Both the position numbers and the translations under genes were made by a program. From contig NW_019775700.1 in assembly GCF_001039355.2 (NCBI RefSeq), positions 87,153 to 151,152 of the forward strand: a stretch of 64,000 nt of DNA, written 5' to 3'. The stretch comes from Lingula anatina (taxonomy: Eukaryota; Brachiopoda; Lingulata; Lingulida; Lingulidae). Under the pieces are notes generated by a model. That model saw only the letters and a list, made by a program, of their open reading frames with translations, made no database searches and was not told the origin of the DNA. This document shows, piece after piece, positions 1 to 10,756 of the stretch (positions are counted from its first letter, which is position 1; each line of letters starts with the position of its first letter).

Positions 1-21
1 TTTGGTGGGGCTGTGATTAAA

Positions 22-69
22 TTAAAAGACAAAAATGTATATCAATGTAAAAATAAACACAGATATAAT
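22..69 (-). CDS. Possible terminal exon of the unrecognised minus-strand gene
   Basis: A pyrimidine-rich acceptor ending in CAG precedes base 69 on the minus strand. Continuing in phase 0 from the exon ending at 389 gives 15 hydrophobic codons and a TAA at 24-22. The predicted tail (IISVFIFTLIYIFVF) is low in complexity and AT-driven, so it may be chance. The alternative is that the gene continues beyond the left edge. Confidence 0.2.
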   Translation of the reverse strand: MISVFIFTLIYIFVF

Positions 70-388
70 CTGCAAACAATTAAATTCACATCCTGGCATT
101 TGCCGTCATTTTAACTTTTTCATGTACACCATCTGCACCACGCCACAAGTAAATGTCATCAATATTATTATTATTATTATCAGTAATTTATCACCGTTGT
201 TATCATATCACTAATATAATCATGTTAAGAAATGCAGAGCTTCTATGGTTAAAAACACACCTGCATATCAACATTCACACACAGTATCATTGCATTCCTC
301 ACCACAGAATTACTGAGATCTTAAGCAATATTTCACAAATATACCAAAATAAAATTATATATGGCTATAATATCATAAATTTCCTCAC

Positions 389-1601
389 CAGAGAGTTACT
401 GAGATCTTGATCAAATCTGAGGCGAGTTAAATTGTTCAGTTCTGACTGGAATGTGGCGATATTCTGATGGAAAATAATACAAAAAAAAAAGCATTTAGAT
501 AATAATGATAAATTATATTAAAATATACAAAAATATTATAGTAGAAAAGAGCAACAGTCAGTAAATATTATATTATATTATATTATATTATATTATATTA
601 TATTATATTATATAATGAGAGAGAGAGTAATACCTGTAGAGAACCATCAAATGAACTAGCTTGTCCAAACAAAGCTCTCTGACCCTGAGAAATAAAATAA
701 ATCACTGGAATCTTCTCAACCTAGCAAACAGAGAAAAACAATTTTTTTTTCAAAATGGTTCACCAAACAGCTTTAAATATGACCTACCTATTTGTTTATC
801 AAAATTGGATTAGTTCCTTATCCTATATCAACACTGAGAAATATAATGAATATTTTACCCAGTTTGTCACTGGATTGGTTACGAGAAACAGAATCAAATA
901 AATAAAATTAAAATCAAATAGCTGGCAATCTACATCAACTGATCCATCAAAATGCTGAGCTACAACTACATATAGACAAGTTTACTTCTAACATGCCTAA
1001 AATTTGAAAATAAAATCAAACATCTAGTGCGGAGAATCAGTATTATTTTTAGTCTTATTCTGATCAAGCATCACACAATTTAACCTGTGCAAATTGTGAG
1101 AAGGTGCTGAAGAAGGAATCGCAGATCTTGGTGTCCGCGGGGAGGGTGGGGGAGGACGTGACTGCAGAGATAAAACCAAACATGCAAAACTCAACAAAAC
1201 TAAAATTAATGAAAATGTTAATAATAATAATAATAATAATGTGCTTTATACCATGTGCAAAATAATTTTTCTAGGAAATGTGATTTTTTCTAAGTGCAGC
1301 TGCAAACCTTATGAAATTAATAACATAATGCTTTTATTAGTAAAAAATTAACAGAAAAAATCCAACTTCATCAAAGAACATAAAGAAGTTACATGTATGT
1401 CTCAAAGAAAACTGAGGAAATACACAGAAAAATAAATCACAACTAAATAAAATAAAATAATAACTTAATTAACAGAGGGAATGACAATCAAACACACATG
1501 AATAAATAATTAAATAAACAAATTAAAAAATAAATATTGAGGGAAAGGTATGTGCACTGTATTCTCTACAGACATAGCAGGATCAGTATTCCAGGTCAGG
1601 T

Positions 1602-1660
<59 letters not shown>

Positions 1661-3514
1661 GAGCTATACCAGGGTCAGTATTCCAGGCCACCTCAAACAT
1701 TCTGGACTGCTGTAGACTGGATGGGAGGTCCAACTTGAGGGATGCCAAAAATATTATCTTCTCTGTGAAGGGACTGGAAGGCAAGAGCATTACAGGGAAT
1801 ATTTCAAATATTCTTCACACATATAAGGAAAACATTAATTAAAAGCAACTACAGCATTTTCCCTTAAACATTCCGATGGAATTAAAGTTAAAAATGAACA
1901 CAATGGCCTGTTCACCAGGTATATAGATAAACAGGGGAGGATGGAAGCCGTCCTTTGGGTCTTCTGGAGACAGTCAGAATTTTTTGTATTTCCATTGATG
2001 GGCATCTAATTTTTTCTGTTGGAAGACAGTCAAAAATGGAGCAGGGTTCAACAGTGAAAATTTGGAAGACTGTCAGAAAAAATTTTTGGATACATGTGGC
2101 ATTTACAACTACCCAGACATGTATCTGAAATGTAACTTAAATCTCAAACTCAAACTATAAACAAACTGAAACAAAATGGCCATTGACTGCTATAAGTTCT
2201 ATGACTAAAGTGTTTTGCTGTCATACATGTAGTTTTTCTCCCACTAACCTCTTAGCGCAGAGATCCAGTATTGTATTGGCCACCAGGTGGCAGTGTGTAC
2301 CAGGGACGCTGGTGTTCACAATGACCGCAGAGAACTGAAAGAAAAAATAGTACCTCTATCAGCAACAAGAATACAAGCAATGAAGTACTGGGTATATAAC
2401 ACATTTTCTAGTAGAAAGGCTGTTGGGGAAAGGAGTTTGGCATGCATACTGTATAAAGAGATATCAGGAACGTTACATACATGTATGTTAGCTAGTCTTG
2501 TTAAGACAAGTAACCTGAAATAGCCATCCAACCACAGTATTTTTTCCTCCCTCATAAAAATTTCCTTCAGGACAAACAGTCCTTTAGGACTTCATGTGAC
2601 TCCAGCAAATTCTATCAGAGGTCCTACAGGATTATTACCTAGGAAATACATGTATGTTCTGTAGAACCCTATAGGATTTTAGGACCAGTTTCCTTCATGT
2701 ATAGGACATAGTCCTATACTTGATACATGCAGGTCCTACAGGAAATTTATGTTAGGGTTTTTCCTGCTTCCCAATTCTACACACACCAGACACACACAAT
2801 CACACACACATGCATGCATGCACACACACACACACATTTTTACATCTGATTCCCAAGTCTCCCAAATAACCTCACCCTTGTTTCTCTGTTTCATTGGGTG
2901 GGCCGTGGAAGAGGGGGATCCAGCCTAAAGCCACACACACATTTCAGGCAATAGTACCTCTTCATATTTACAGTTCAGAATCTGAAACGCCTGAAATTCC
3001 TGCTCTCTTGGCTTGGCTCTGATGCTCCTGATGCATGCTGGGAGGAATTGGTGATCTTGTAGGCTGGGGACCTTGAAACTGTGGTACTCCAGTCTCATGT
3101 CAATGCCAAGTAGAGCACGGCTGGAATAATAAATGATGAAGAGTACTTTGCAAATTGGTTAGAGGAGATACACTTTACAGTATATGCTATATGTACAAGA
3201 TTTAAAAGGAATGTCAAAATTAAAGATAACATTATCCACAAAATGTAAAAAGAATTGATTGAGGCACTGTGTATGTGAGAGAGCATGTACTGATATACTA
3301 AGCAAGGAGTTATAACAGATAACTCCTTGTATAAAGTATGTGTAATGGTCCCTGTGTGTATAAAAATTCTAATATTTAATTATCATCAAGCATTTTTTTA
3401 CTTATAACTATGCTTTTTAAATTACCTGCTTGAAGCATCTACATCAGTGTAACCTAACAACACTGTCCTTTTCAATTCTGCATCATCATCATCATCAGTC
3501 ACATCTTGAAACAT
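389..3514 (-). CDS. Unrecognised multi-exon protein (7 exons, 3' end incomplete)
   Basis: Seven exons read 5' to 3' on the minus strand: 3514-3426, 3120-2958, 2334-2249, 1773-1670, 1161-1085, 720-634 and 463-389. All have AG acceptors and GT donors, and reading-frame phase is kept across all six junctions, which is strong evidence for a real gene. The start is the ATG at 3514 (MFQDVTDDDDD, an acidic N-terminus). The exons give 227 residues. The middle is beta-strand-like and hydrophobic (FSAVIVNTSVPGTHC, EKIIFLASLKLDLP, EKIPVIYFISQGQ). I do not recognise the family. The order of hydrophobic strands, and a Q-V-x-K-I-P segment, loosely recalls proteasome assembly chaperone 1 (PSMG1), but this is a weak inference. 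The gene lies head to head with the phosphatase gene. A last exon at 69-22, ending in TAA, is possible but unproven. Confidence 0.72.
566..613. repeat. (TATTA)n microsatellite
   Basis: An array of about ten TATTA units, followed by a short GA run (617-627). It lies in the intron of the minus-strand gene, directly downstream of the donor site at 633. Confidence 0.95.
1603..1660. repeat. (AAAT)n microsatellite
   Basis: About 14 AAAT units in the intron of the minus-strand gene, beginning within ten bases of the splice donor at 1669. A degraded copy of the exon end lies on the far side (about 1572-1598). Confidence 0.95.
2559..2747. mobile_element. Small palindrome-rich MITE-like element
   Basis: Termini are imperfect inverted repeats (AAATTTCCTTCAGGAC at the left, GTCCTACAGGAAATTT at the right). 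The interior repeats short palindromic words such as AGTCCTTTAGGACT and TATAGGACATAGTCCTATA. It sits in an intron of the minus-strand gene. No clear target duplication was found. Confidence 0.4.
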
Positions 3515-4060
3515 TGTCAAAGTCAAACGCTGGGTGATTATACTGTATTCACCCCGGCATCATCTGAAATTGAGTTAACAATGGTTTGATCTAAAATTAA
3601 TAGAGAAATGTGTATTGGAACAACAATATAATTAACACATGTAAAATGCAGAAGCAAGGTTGCATAATCCTGTGTTTTCGGTCGTTTCCTGGCGTTAATT
3701 TTTCATTGCTACAAATAGTACAAGACTCAATTAAGAGCCTCGACTTGTCTGTACGTCTCGACTTTAACTTTAAGAATCTGGGGAAATATCCAGCAATATT
3801 CATTAATAACAGAAACACTATGGCGCGATTAGAAAGATGTAATGAAAGTTACGATATCGTAAAAATAAATTATGATGCAGTATTTCAATTAAGAAACGAA
3901 CTCATAGGTACACTATATGCAAGAAAAACGAGGCACCTTTCAAGTTGCAAGCACTGGGAAATAAACCGGAAACCGGAAGAAGAAATCTTGTGACAAGGAG
4001 ATCGGATAAAGCTATCGTCGGCGAAAAATGTGGAAGGTGGCAGAGTTTTTGGTAATTATT
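3515..4060. promoter_or_regulatory. Candidate promoter region of the head-to-head gene pair
   Basis: The segment lies just upstream of the minus-strand gene's ATG. At 3966-3979 there are two ETS-like GGAA cores, CCGGAAACCGGAAG. A GC-richer stretch follows, with an ATG at 4028 that opens a short frame (MWKVAEFL) ending at a possible GT donor near 4051. This could be an upstream non-coding or alternative first exon of the phosphatase gene, but nothing in the sequence proves the link. Confidence 0.35.
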
Positions 4061-4606
4061 CCAGTATGTTTTATTGCATTGTGTGGTACTTTCACTCTTT
4101 GCTACGTAGATCTATATACCCATCTTTACATTTGTTGTTGCTTACATTACTAGAGATTTTAGTTGTAAGAGTCACCCGTAAACGCCAAGAAAGATGAAGA
4201 ATTTTAATTCTTGCGCTCGTTTGTCAGTGTCACCGGTTAATGGATTTATCGACCACGTAAAATAGTGCTTAATAATACTAGTCTAATAAAATTATTTTTT
4301 TTTGACGAATGTATTAAATATCCGTACTGTATGTACGCCGTTGTAAACTACAGTCTTTGGATTCTGTAATTTGGAAGCGCTTCAATGTGGCCATGGCCAC
4401 GCTCAGCTCTCACCTTGATCGGCTGATGAACCTAAATACCTCATAAAACAGACTTGAAAATAATAATCAAGTCCACGATAGTGCAAAAAACGCGATCAAG
4501 AACTATAAGTATTGTGAAGGTATTTCATAAAATCATTAGCACTGGCTACAGTTGTATCTCATATATGTACATGCATGTGCTCCAATGTAATTAGGTACTG
4601 TTAGAG

Positions 4607-5071
4607 CGGTCTGCCTAAATTACGCAATACACCGCAATACAGCGCAACACAGCGCAATACACTTGAAAAAACAAGTCCAGTCACAAGTAAACACAGAAAA
4701 CGGTAATTCTCAACATAATAAGGTGATATAAAAGCAAAATATTTGACTAGATTATTGATGTCATTGATATAACTAACACATCGGCGCTACTTCAGCTGCC
4801 ATGTTGCCTTGTGGCTCTTCTTGACAATATTACCAGCCAAGAAGTGCCACTAACCAACATGGCGGCTGACCCGACGATAAACAAAATGTGCAAATTTGTT
4901 AAGTTTTATCAAGGCTAATTATTATTTAGTAATATATTTCACTCTCATATCAGCCTATTTTGTTGAGAATGACCGTTTTCTGTGTTTACTTGTGACTGGA
5001 CTTGTTTTTTCAAGTGTATTGCGCTGTGTTGCGCTGCATTGCGGTGTATTGCACAATTTAGATAGTCCCCC
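4607..5071. mobile_element. Full-length palindromic (foldback) MITE with target duplication
   Basis: The whole 465-bp element is an imperfect palindrome centred near 4838. The outer arms match for over 100 bp (about 4612-4725 against 4957-5066), and the inner arms pair as well (CAGCTGCCATGTTG against CAACATGGCGGCTG). Each arm carries four tandem 10-bp units based on GCAATACACC. The direct repeat CTGTTAGAG lies immediately outside both ends (4598-4606 and 5071-5079), which fits an 8-bp hAT-like target duplication TGTTAGAG. There is no coding capacity, so it would be a non-autonomous DNA transposon. Confidence 0.85.
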
Positions 5072-5079
5072 TGTTAGAG

Positions 5080-6503
5080 TTTATTAATAACGACACGCAG
5101 CGCTATTAACCAGTGACAACCTGAACTGTAGCTTACACAGTAGCACTGGTCTCGAGTTCAGTCGACAGAAGTACATATGGGATATTTTATATCGTGTATA
5201 TGTGCCAACTGGGTAACTGATTAGATATCTCACTGACCTAGAATTGATGACCATATGCACTGTATTTATAAATTTGCTGTCCTATTTTCATTGTGAATTG
5301 AGTGAAATTCTTATTTAAGCTGTTCTGTACCACATTTGTATTTTTATATTTTAATTGGTTTTTAAATTATTTCATTTTAACCTTTTACAGGTATACCATA
5401 TTTACATTTTTCACTCTTGTGAAGTATTCTGTGCCTGTATCTATATATCACTAATGTATCACTTTCCACAATAATTTATCTGCGTACATACTAGTAGAGG
5501 TGCATGTACAATATAAACACAGTGCACTCGGTAGGATTTTTCTAAGGGAGTACCGTACCCCTTGCCCAAAAATAGAAGGGGTAATTTTCAAAATGAAGGG
5601 GTAAAATTAAAAAATTCTCATCAAGGTGTAGTTTTATGTATTAATAATCATGCAATCACACAGTTCACTTTCATAACAATAACCCACTATCCTTTTATCC
5701 AAAATCTTTTATTATTGCAATTTAACAAAAAGAAAACAAAAACAAAATGGACAGGTCACGCATAGGTCACGACAAGTAGTCACCCAGTATCCGTCTCTGT
5801 CAAACAAGCATTTTTTAGTATACTTTTTGAGAAGGGACACAAAATTTACATATTTAGCCATTTTAATCAATCAAAATGTTCATACTTCTTACTNGTAATC
5901 AGCAGAGCTGGAAATTCCCGGTCGCCCGCTCGTCAAATGCGACTAAAAATTTATTCTGACGACTAAAACTACAAAAGTCACAAGGGTTACTGGCCTAAAG
6001 TATTTGGTCTGGGCGAGTGATTTAAATTGGTCCTAAACGTATGGTTGCTCAATTAAAATGTTGAACAATTATGTGAATAAAAAAACGATCATTTCATCGT
6101 TGTTCATACCTTGTTTATACTAAAGAGAGGCACACGTGCTTTGACCTAAAACTTGCATATTATGACCAATCAGAGAAGATTACGTCATCCTCTGCGGGTC
6201 AGTGAAAGAAGAAGCATGTTTTAGTCGGGTAATTCAAATATCTTAAGAAAAAAATGAGACACTTGGGAATCAATTATGACATTTTCAACATGAGTCTGAC
6301 CGTCAACAGTCAACGGACTGGTCAACTTCGCCGATCTTCAAAGCCAAAGGTGTGCGTATTCGTACGCGCTGGGGCTCCAGCCAATGCGTAAAAACAGCAA
6401 AACAACGCGTAATTACGCACTCTCATACGCTAACGAGTTTACTGTAAACATATATACTCCTGTTCACACTGTACAATTTAAATTTTGTTCCTTTGCATTT
6501 TAG
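5080..6503. other. Non-coding stretch upstream of the phosphatase gene
   Basis: No exon or RNA gene is supported here. The segment is AT-rich, contains an N at 5894, and holds a GC-richer patch (about 6330-6420) with repeated TGCG/CGCA words. Short open frames are not convincing. Confidence 0.6.
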
Positions 6504-6635
6504 CCACGATGAAAATGAAGGCAAACTCTCAGCCACACACATGACCAAGAACATTGCTCTTAAACTCTTTGCTTCATGTACCATACCCCTTCCTGCTAGT
6601 GATGACATCATTGTGACTGGCGAGAGAAACGCGTT
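6504..6635 (+). promoter_or_regulatory. PXYLP1: 5' UTR of the phosphatase gene with a short upstream ORF
   Basis: A pyrimidine-rich acceptor-like TAG ends at 6503, so this may be the 5' part of the first coding exon, joined to an unseen upstream exon. An upstream ORF of 11 codons (6509-6544, MKMKANSQPHT) precedes the main ATG at 6636. Such uORFs commonly lower translation of the main frame; that effect is inferred here. Confidence 0.35.
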
Positions 6636-7926
6636 ATGGCGGTGAGTGCTCTGGGGTGTGCCACATGGTGGCGCCTCAAGCTGGCCATGCTGCTGGTCCT
6701 GGTGGTCGTCATGTTCTTTATTCTCAGATGTAAGTATTGTGTGTGTGGGCTGGCTAATATGTGTGTGTGTGTTGATTTACTTATAATATATAATTACTGC
6801 ATATGTTGGTTGGCTAATATATAAGATTATTCATATGAAACTTTGAGGGTGGCCCCTGTTGTTCCTTTTATAAGAAATCCTTGACCTCATGAAGATAACA
6901 GTATATATTATTATTTCTGTCATTCTTCATTGCTAAATCTAAAACCTTTGAATAAGATATATAGTTTTCATACTTTTTAGAAAAAAAATGTATTTGAACT
7001 TTGTCATTTAATTTCCCTGTAAGCAATCCATTGAATAGTAGCAATTTAGCTATATACGTACAACATTCAATCATTCACTCATTAATTGATGAATTAATTC
7101 AAAATGCAGTTTTATGTGTGGCTGTATTCTATACATCTTTATCTTCCAAGCATTGTCCAGAGGTCCTGAGGTAATAAGGCTCCCCGCGGTGCACTCCAGG
7201 GCTGGGGAGTACATACAGGTGAGACCAGAATTCATTCCCAGGAAGAAAAGTTTCAAAGGTAAGTAATGAAGTATATTTAGTGGTTTAAAAACATGGGCCA
7301 CACCTCACAAAGATAAATAAATGGATTTAGATAGTGAAATAGGGTCAAGTTAATTTCAAATAGATAAAAGATAAAACAAATAAAGAGCTATTAAAAGTTA
7401 ATAAGAATAAAGGTAAATAAATGGATGAAATACAATGAAACTGAATTAAAGTAGATGTAAATAGTCAAGTGTAAAGTTTGAAGCTCTGTTTTTAAGACAT
7501 TCCCAGAAACTGTTTAACAATACTGTAAACTGTTGTTGAAGTCCATATTTTGATTATTGTTCTTATTCCTGTGACAATTCACTGATTGTGTCTCTGCAGG
7601 CTGTGAGAACAACCCAGGCGCTCTGTTTGACTATGGGAAAGATGACGTCCTCAGCTACTGTAACTCTCCTTTCAGACAGGAGGAGAGAGGTGATACCGGG
7701 GAAGGTGGGATACTTATCAGACTTTTCTTAGAGGATGACAATTAAATTGTACCAAATCCAATGTGTTGGAGATGCTTAGAAAATAAATATATTAATTGAA
7801 GAAGATTGGTGAAATTGAATGAGAGGTGTTGATATATTTTTGAATAGTTTGATAGAAAATCAATCCCAGGATTGATAGAAAAAAATATTTAAAAAAAAAA
7901 AAAATATATATATATATACTCGGTAG

Positions 7927-7997
<71 letters not shown>

Positions 7998-9860
7998 GAG
8001 AGAGAGAGAGAGAGACTGATAAATATATAAACTTCCTGTTTTATTTAAAAATGGACTGTTTATGTTTTGGTTAGCTAGCAAGAGAAATGTCTTCATATCT
8101 TTTTAGGCATTAACAACAGGGGCTATCAACTGCTTGCGGCCTATGTCGTAATCCGCCATGGTGATCGCTCCCCCATGGGTCACAACAATAGTGTGCTGTC
8201 CCTGTACAAACAGCTGTCATTATCCTGCAAATTTGACGATGGCCTGCTTCAACAGGTACACTGTATGCTGTGAAAATGTATGAGACATAGTGTTGATAGA
8301 AAATGTTTATTATTGTTATTATTATTATTATAAAGATGATAATGCTAGTAGAAGATAAGATATAAGGGATTTAGAAAGTAGCTTCCTGTATTTTTCTCTC
8401 GTTATTTTATTCCTTTTTTTGTACAGAATAATTTTTTGCCTAATAACAAAAACAAGTTTATGAAATCAGTGATGATATATGTAGTAGGATTAAATATGTA
8501 TCTGTATTTAAGACCCACAATAGTACAATAGTTTAGCACTTGGAGGTAGACAATGTTGATCATATTTGGCAATACATTTCTTCATAATACAATTTTTCTT
8601 CCCTAGGCATCAGAGATGAGCTCCTACGTGAGGACCATGTCTTCCCACTCCTACCTGCAGACCCAGTTCAATGGGTTTGAGCTGCACCCTGAGTCCCACC
8701 ACTGTGGCAGTGCCATGTTAACACCACTAGGAGCCACGCAGCATGTCAAACTGGGCCTCCACCTGCAGGGTGCCTACGTCAACAAGCACAAACTCCTTGC
8801 TGAAAACTTCACCCAATCTGACATGCTTCTTATGTCCACCAATAGAGGGCGAACTGTGCAGAGCGCCCTGGCCTTCCTCTATGGATTTCTTCCAGGTTTC
8901 AGTTTCAGCAAGTTCAGACTAGATATTGGTAGTTATCAATATGATAACTATTGTGATGAGTTGATTTTGGGTCAGCCCTGTAAGTGTGGAGCTCTTTTGC
9001 GGCTGAAGGCACAAATGAGAGAAGACATCACTCAGAAAATCAAGACAGACCCAATCCTGATCTCTGTTGCAGACAGGTTCAGTGGAGCCAAACGTGCCCC
9101 ATGGCCGGCGGAAATTATGGACGTCCTCATGGGTTATGCATGCCACAATGTTGATTTACCAAAACTGAATGGGAAATGTGTTGACATAGATGACTTAGAG
9201 GCAGTAGTGAAGGCAGCTTATACTCTGATAGGGTATCAGCAACAGTCAGATAGTCATAGAAAGGCCTCGGTGCTCATTGCGTATCCTCTAGTGTTAAGAC
9301 TGTCAAAGCTAATGGCGGCACACATGTACAAATACAAAGCCAAACGACAGCCAGTTAAGTTCGCACTGTTCTCTGGTCACGATACGACGATCTCCCCACT
9401 GCTGACGGCACTAGGACTGCATGATGGGATATGGCCCCCATTTGCATCTCGATTGACCTTTGAACTCTACAGGAGCGTAGCCAATGAGAGGCTGTACATG
9501 AGGGTGGTGTATCTTGGCAAAGATGTCACCAGGAAGTTGAGATTCTGCGGAGGAAGTCTCATTGATGGGATGTGCCCATTGAAAAATTTCTTGAAATTTG
9601 CTAAGGTTGGTTTACTTAGGGAATTTCAGACAACTAGTTATGAGGTTGCATGCAGCGGATAAATTTCTCCTGTTTTTGTTGAATTTTTTTATTTCATAAA
9701 TGCTATTTTTTGTTGTTTGTTCTTCCAGTTAAAGTATAATAAGCAACCCAAGACAAATTTCAAAGGTGATAAGTATTATAATACTGTATATCGAAATGGT
9801 TCATACCCTGTGTGCATTTTCTCTTCCCAAAGTATTACATTTCAATGGTTTTTCTCTTAA
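6636..9860 (+). CDS. PXYLP1: 2-phosphoxylose phosphatase 1 (acid phosphatase-like 2)
   Basis: Exons are 6636-6729, 7151-7258, 7600-7704, 8107-8255, 8607-9605 and 9729-9860, phases consistent throughout, giving 528 residues (vertebrate protein about 480). Residues 14-30 form a hydrophobic signal anchor, as in a type II Golgi membrane protein. The branch-2 histidine phosphatase signature RHGDRSP is at 119-125 (nucleophile His120). A second conserved Arg lies in GRTVQSALAFLYGFLP, the catalytic-site SGHDTT is around 408-413, and CHNV and FASRLTFEL blocks match the vertebrate enzyme. The family removes the 2-phosphate from xylose in the glycosaminoglycan-protein linker, permitting chain elongation. 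N-F-T near residue 219 is a glycosylation site. The ATG at 6636 is chosen because it directly precedes the anchor. Reading through the last donor would give a different, unconserved tail. Confidence 0.93.
7891..8015. repeat. A-rich, (TA)n and (GA)n compound microsatellite
   Basis: A poly-A run leads into two (TA)n blocks and then about 58 bp of (GA)n, inside the phosphatase intron between the exons ending at 7704 and starting at 8107. Confidence 0.95.
9729..9860 (+). CDS. PXYLP1: Terminal exon of the phosphatase gene (spliced C-terminus)
   Basis: A strong pyrimidine tract and CAG end at 9728. Joining in phase 0 from the donor at 9605/9606 (AAG|GTTGGT, weak) gives a 43-residue tail ending at TAA 9858-9860. 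It contains KYYNTVYRNG, which lines up with the NYYDACHREG end of the vertebrate protein. Read-through of the donor instead stops at 9662. The similarity favours the spliced form. Confidence 0.65.
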   Translation, partial: LKYNKQPKTNFKGDKYYNTVYRNGSYPVCIFSSQSITFQWFFS

Positions 9861-10048
9861 AATATTTTTAGATCTGAGTGTCTACACATTACTGTGATGT
9901 GATATTCAAACAGAGTTGAACATTTTATTCTTTTTAACACCTTGTTTCTAATAACCAACAAAGGTGATATTTTCACATGTGGTTCTGGACTTTCCAGAAA
10001 CTGTTAGAACACCAGGCTAAACCTCATTATTAATATCTTCTACATGTA
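9861..10048. other. 3' flank of the phosphatase gene
   Basis: Probable 3' UTR. No canonical AATAAA is evident close behind the stop codon. Confidence 0.4.
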
Positions 10049-10057
10049 TCTAAGGCT

Positions 10058-10256
10058 GTATTCCCAGAGCTTTTAGATCCATCTATCCCCGTGGGGAGTC
10101 TCACTAGATTACTGTCAGATAATCTGGCTTAAATGTCCATCCTGCCTACTACAAGCTGTAAGGGGGTAATTAACTTTCGGCTGACAGCTATTTAGCATGA
10201 ACCCCCAGGGAGTTAGGTCTATCTAAAGTAGATCGATCTAATCTCTGGAAATGGGG
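10058..10256. mobile_element. MITE family A, copy 1
   Basis: About 200 bp. The termini read TATTCCCAGAG...TTTAGATCC at the left and GATCGATCTAATCTCTGGAAAT at the right, forming inverted repeats. The core AAGCTGTAAGGGGGTAATTA is shared with the copy at 36196. It is flanked by TCTAAGGCTG (10049-10058) and TCTAAGCTGG (10257-10266), an imperfect target duplication. It has no coding capacity. Confidence 0.75.
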
Positions 10257-10588
10257 TCTAAGCTGGTGACGTCATCATTGGTTGTGTGACCCGTCAGCTG
10301 GACCATTTTGACGTGACAGAGAGTCCCCCAATATAGAGAGTCCAGTTCCTATTAATTTGCACAGGTAAGCCTCGCCATAGATTTTGACCCAATTTCATCA
10401 GGCTAACCCTAACTTGTATAATTTAAAGAAGGATGGACTCTTTGTTACACAGACCTTCAGTTTTATGAGTTTCAGTGATCTGCCAAAGGGTGGGACACAA
10501 ATGTTGCCATAGTCATGGCAGTCATCTGTTAGTATATAAAGCCAGTCCATTTAAAATAACTGAGTATATTTACAAGTGCTCATTGCCT

Positions 10589-10750
10589 TCATTGGGTGGC
10601 ATCCACTCTCAGCAGGTTGGCTGTCATAGATTTCCATGCCTCTCCATCTTGTGCCATACGTTTACTTTACCTATATTTTTGATTTGCCCATTCTTTTATG
10701 ATGTCCATCCATGTTGTTTTTGGTTTTCCTTCCCACACGTTTCCCATTTA
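10589..10750 (-). pseudogene. Degenerate 3' end of a non-LTR retrotransposon ORF2
   Basis: Minus-strand translation gives GKPKTTWMDIIKEWANQKYR, then an in-frame stop, then SKRMAQDGEAWKSM and TANLLRVDATQ ending at TGA. The pattern G-[RK]-P-K-T-T-W-x-D-x-I-K-E-W followed by A-Q-D-x-x-x-W is typical of the C-terminal tail of LINE reverse-transcriptase polyproteins. Only this fragment remains and it carries a stop, so it is a dead 5'-truncated copy. The overlapping plus-strand open frame at 10475-10771 is a shadow of it. Confidence 0.65.
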
Positions 10751-10756
10751 ACTTTC

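Noticed and set aside
2876-2924. Possible additional exon of the minus-strand gene (acceptor CTTTAG, donor GGTGAG)
   Set aside because: It is 49 bases long and would break the frame into the next exon, giving a stop. Joining 2958 directly to 2334 keeps the frame.
3610-3993. 127-codon plus-strand open frame
   Set aside because: It overlaps the likely promoter and 5' UTR of the minus-strand gene, has no recognised motif and has low-complexity AT-driven composition.
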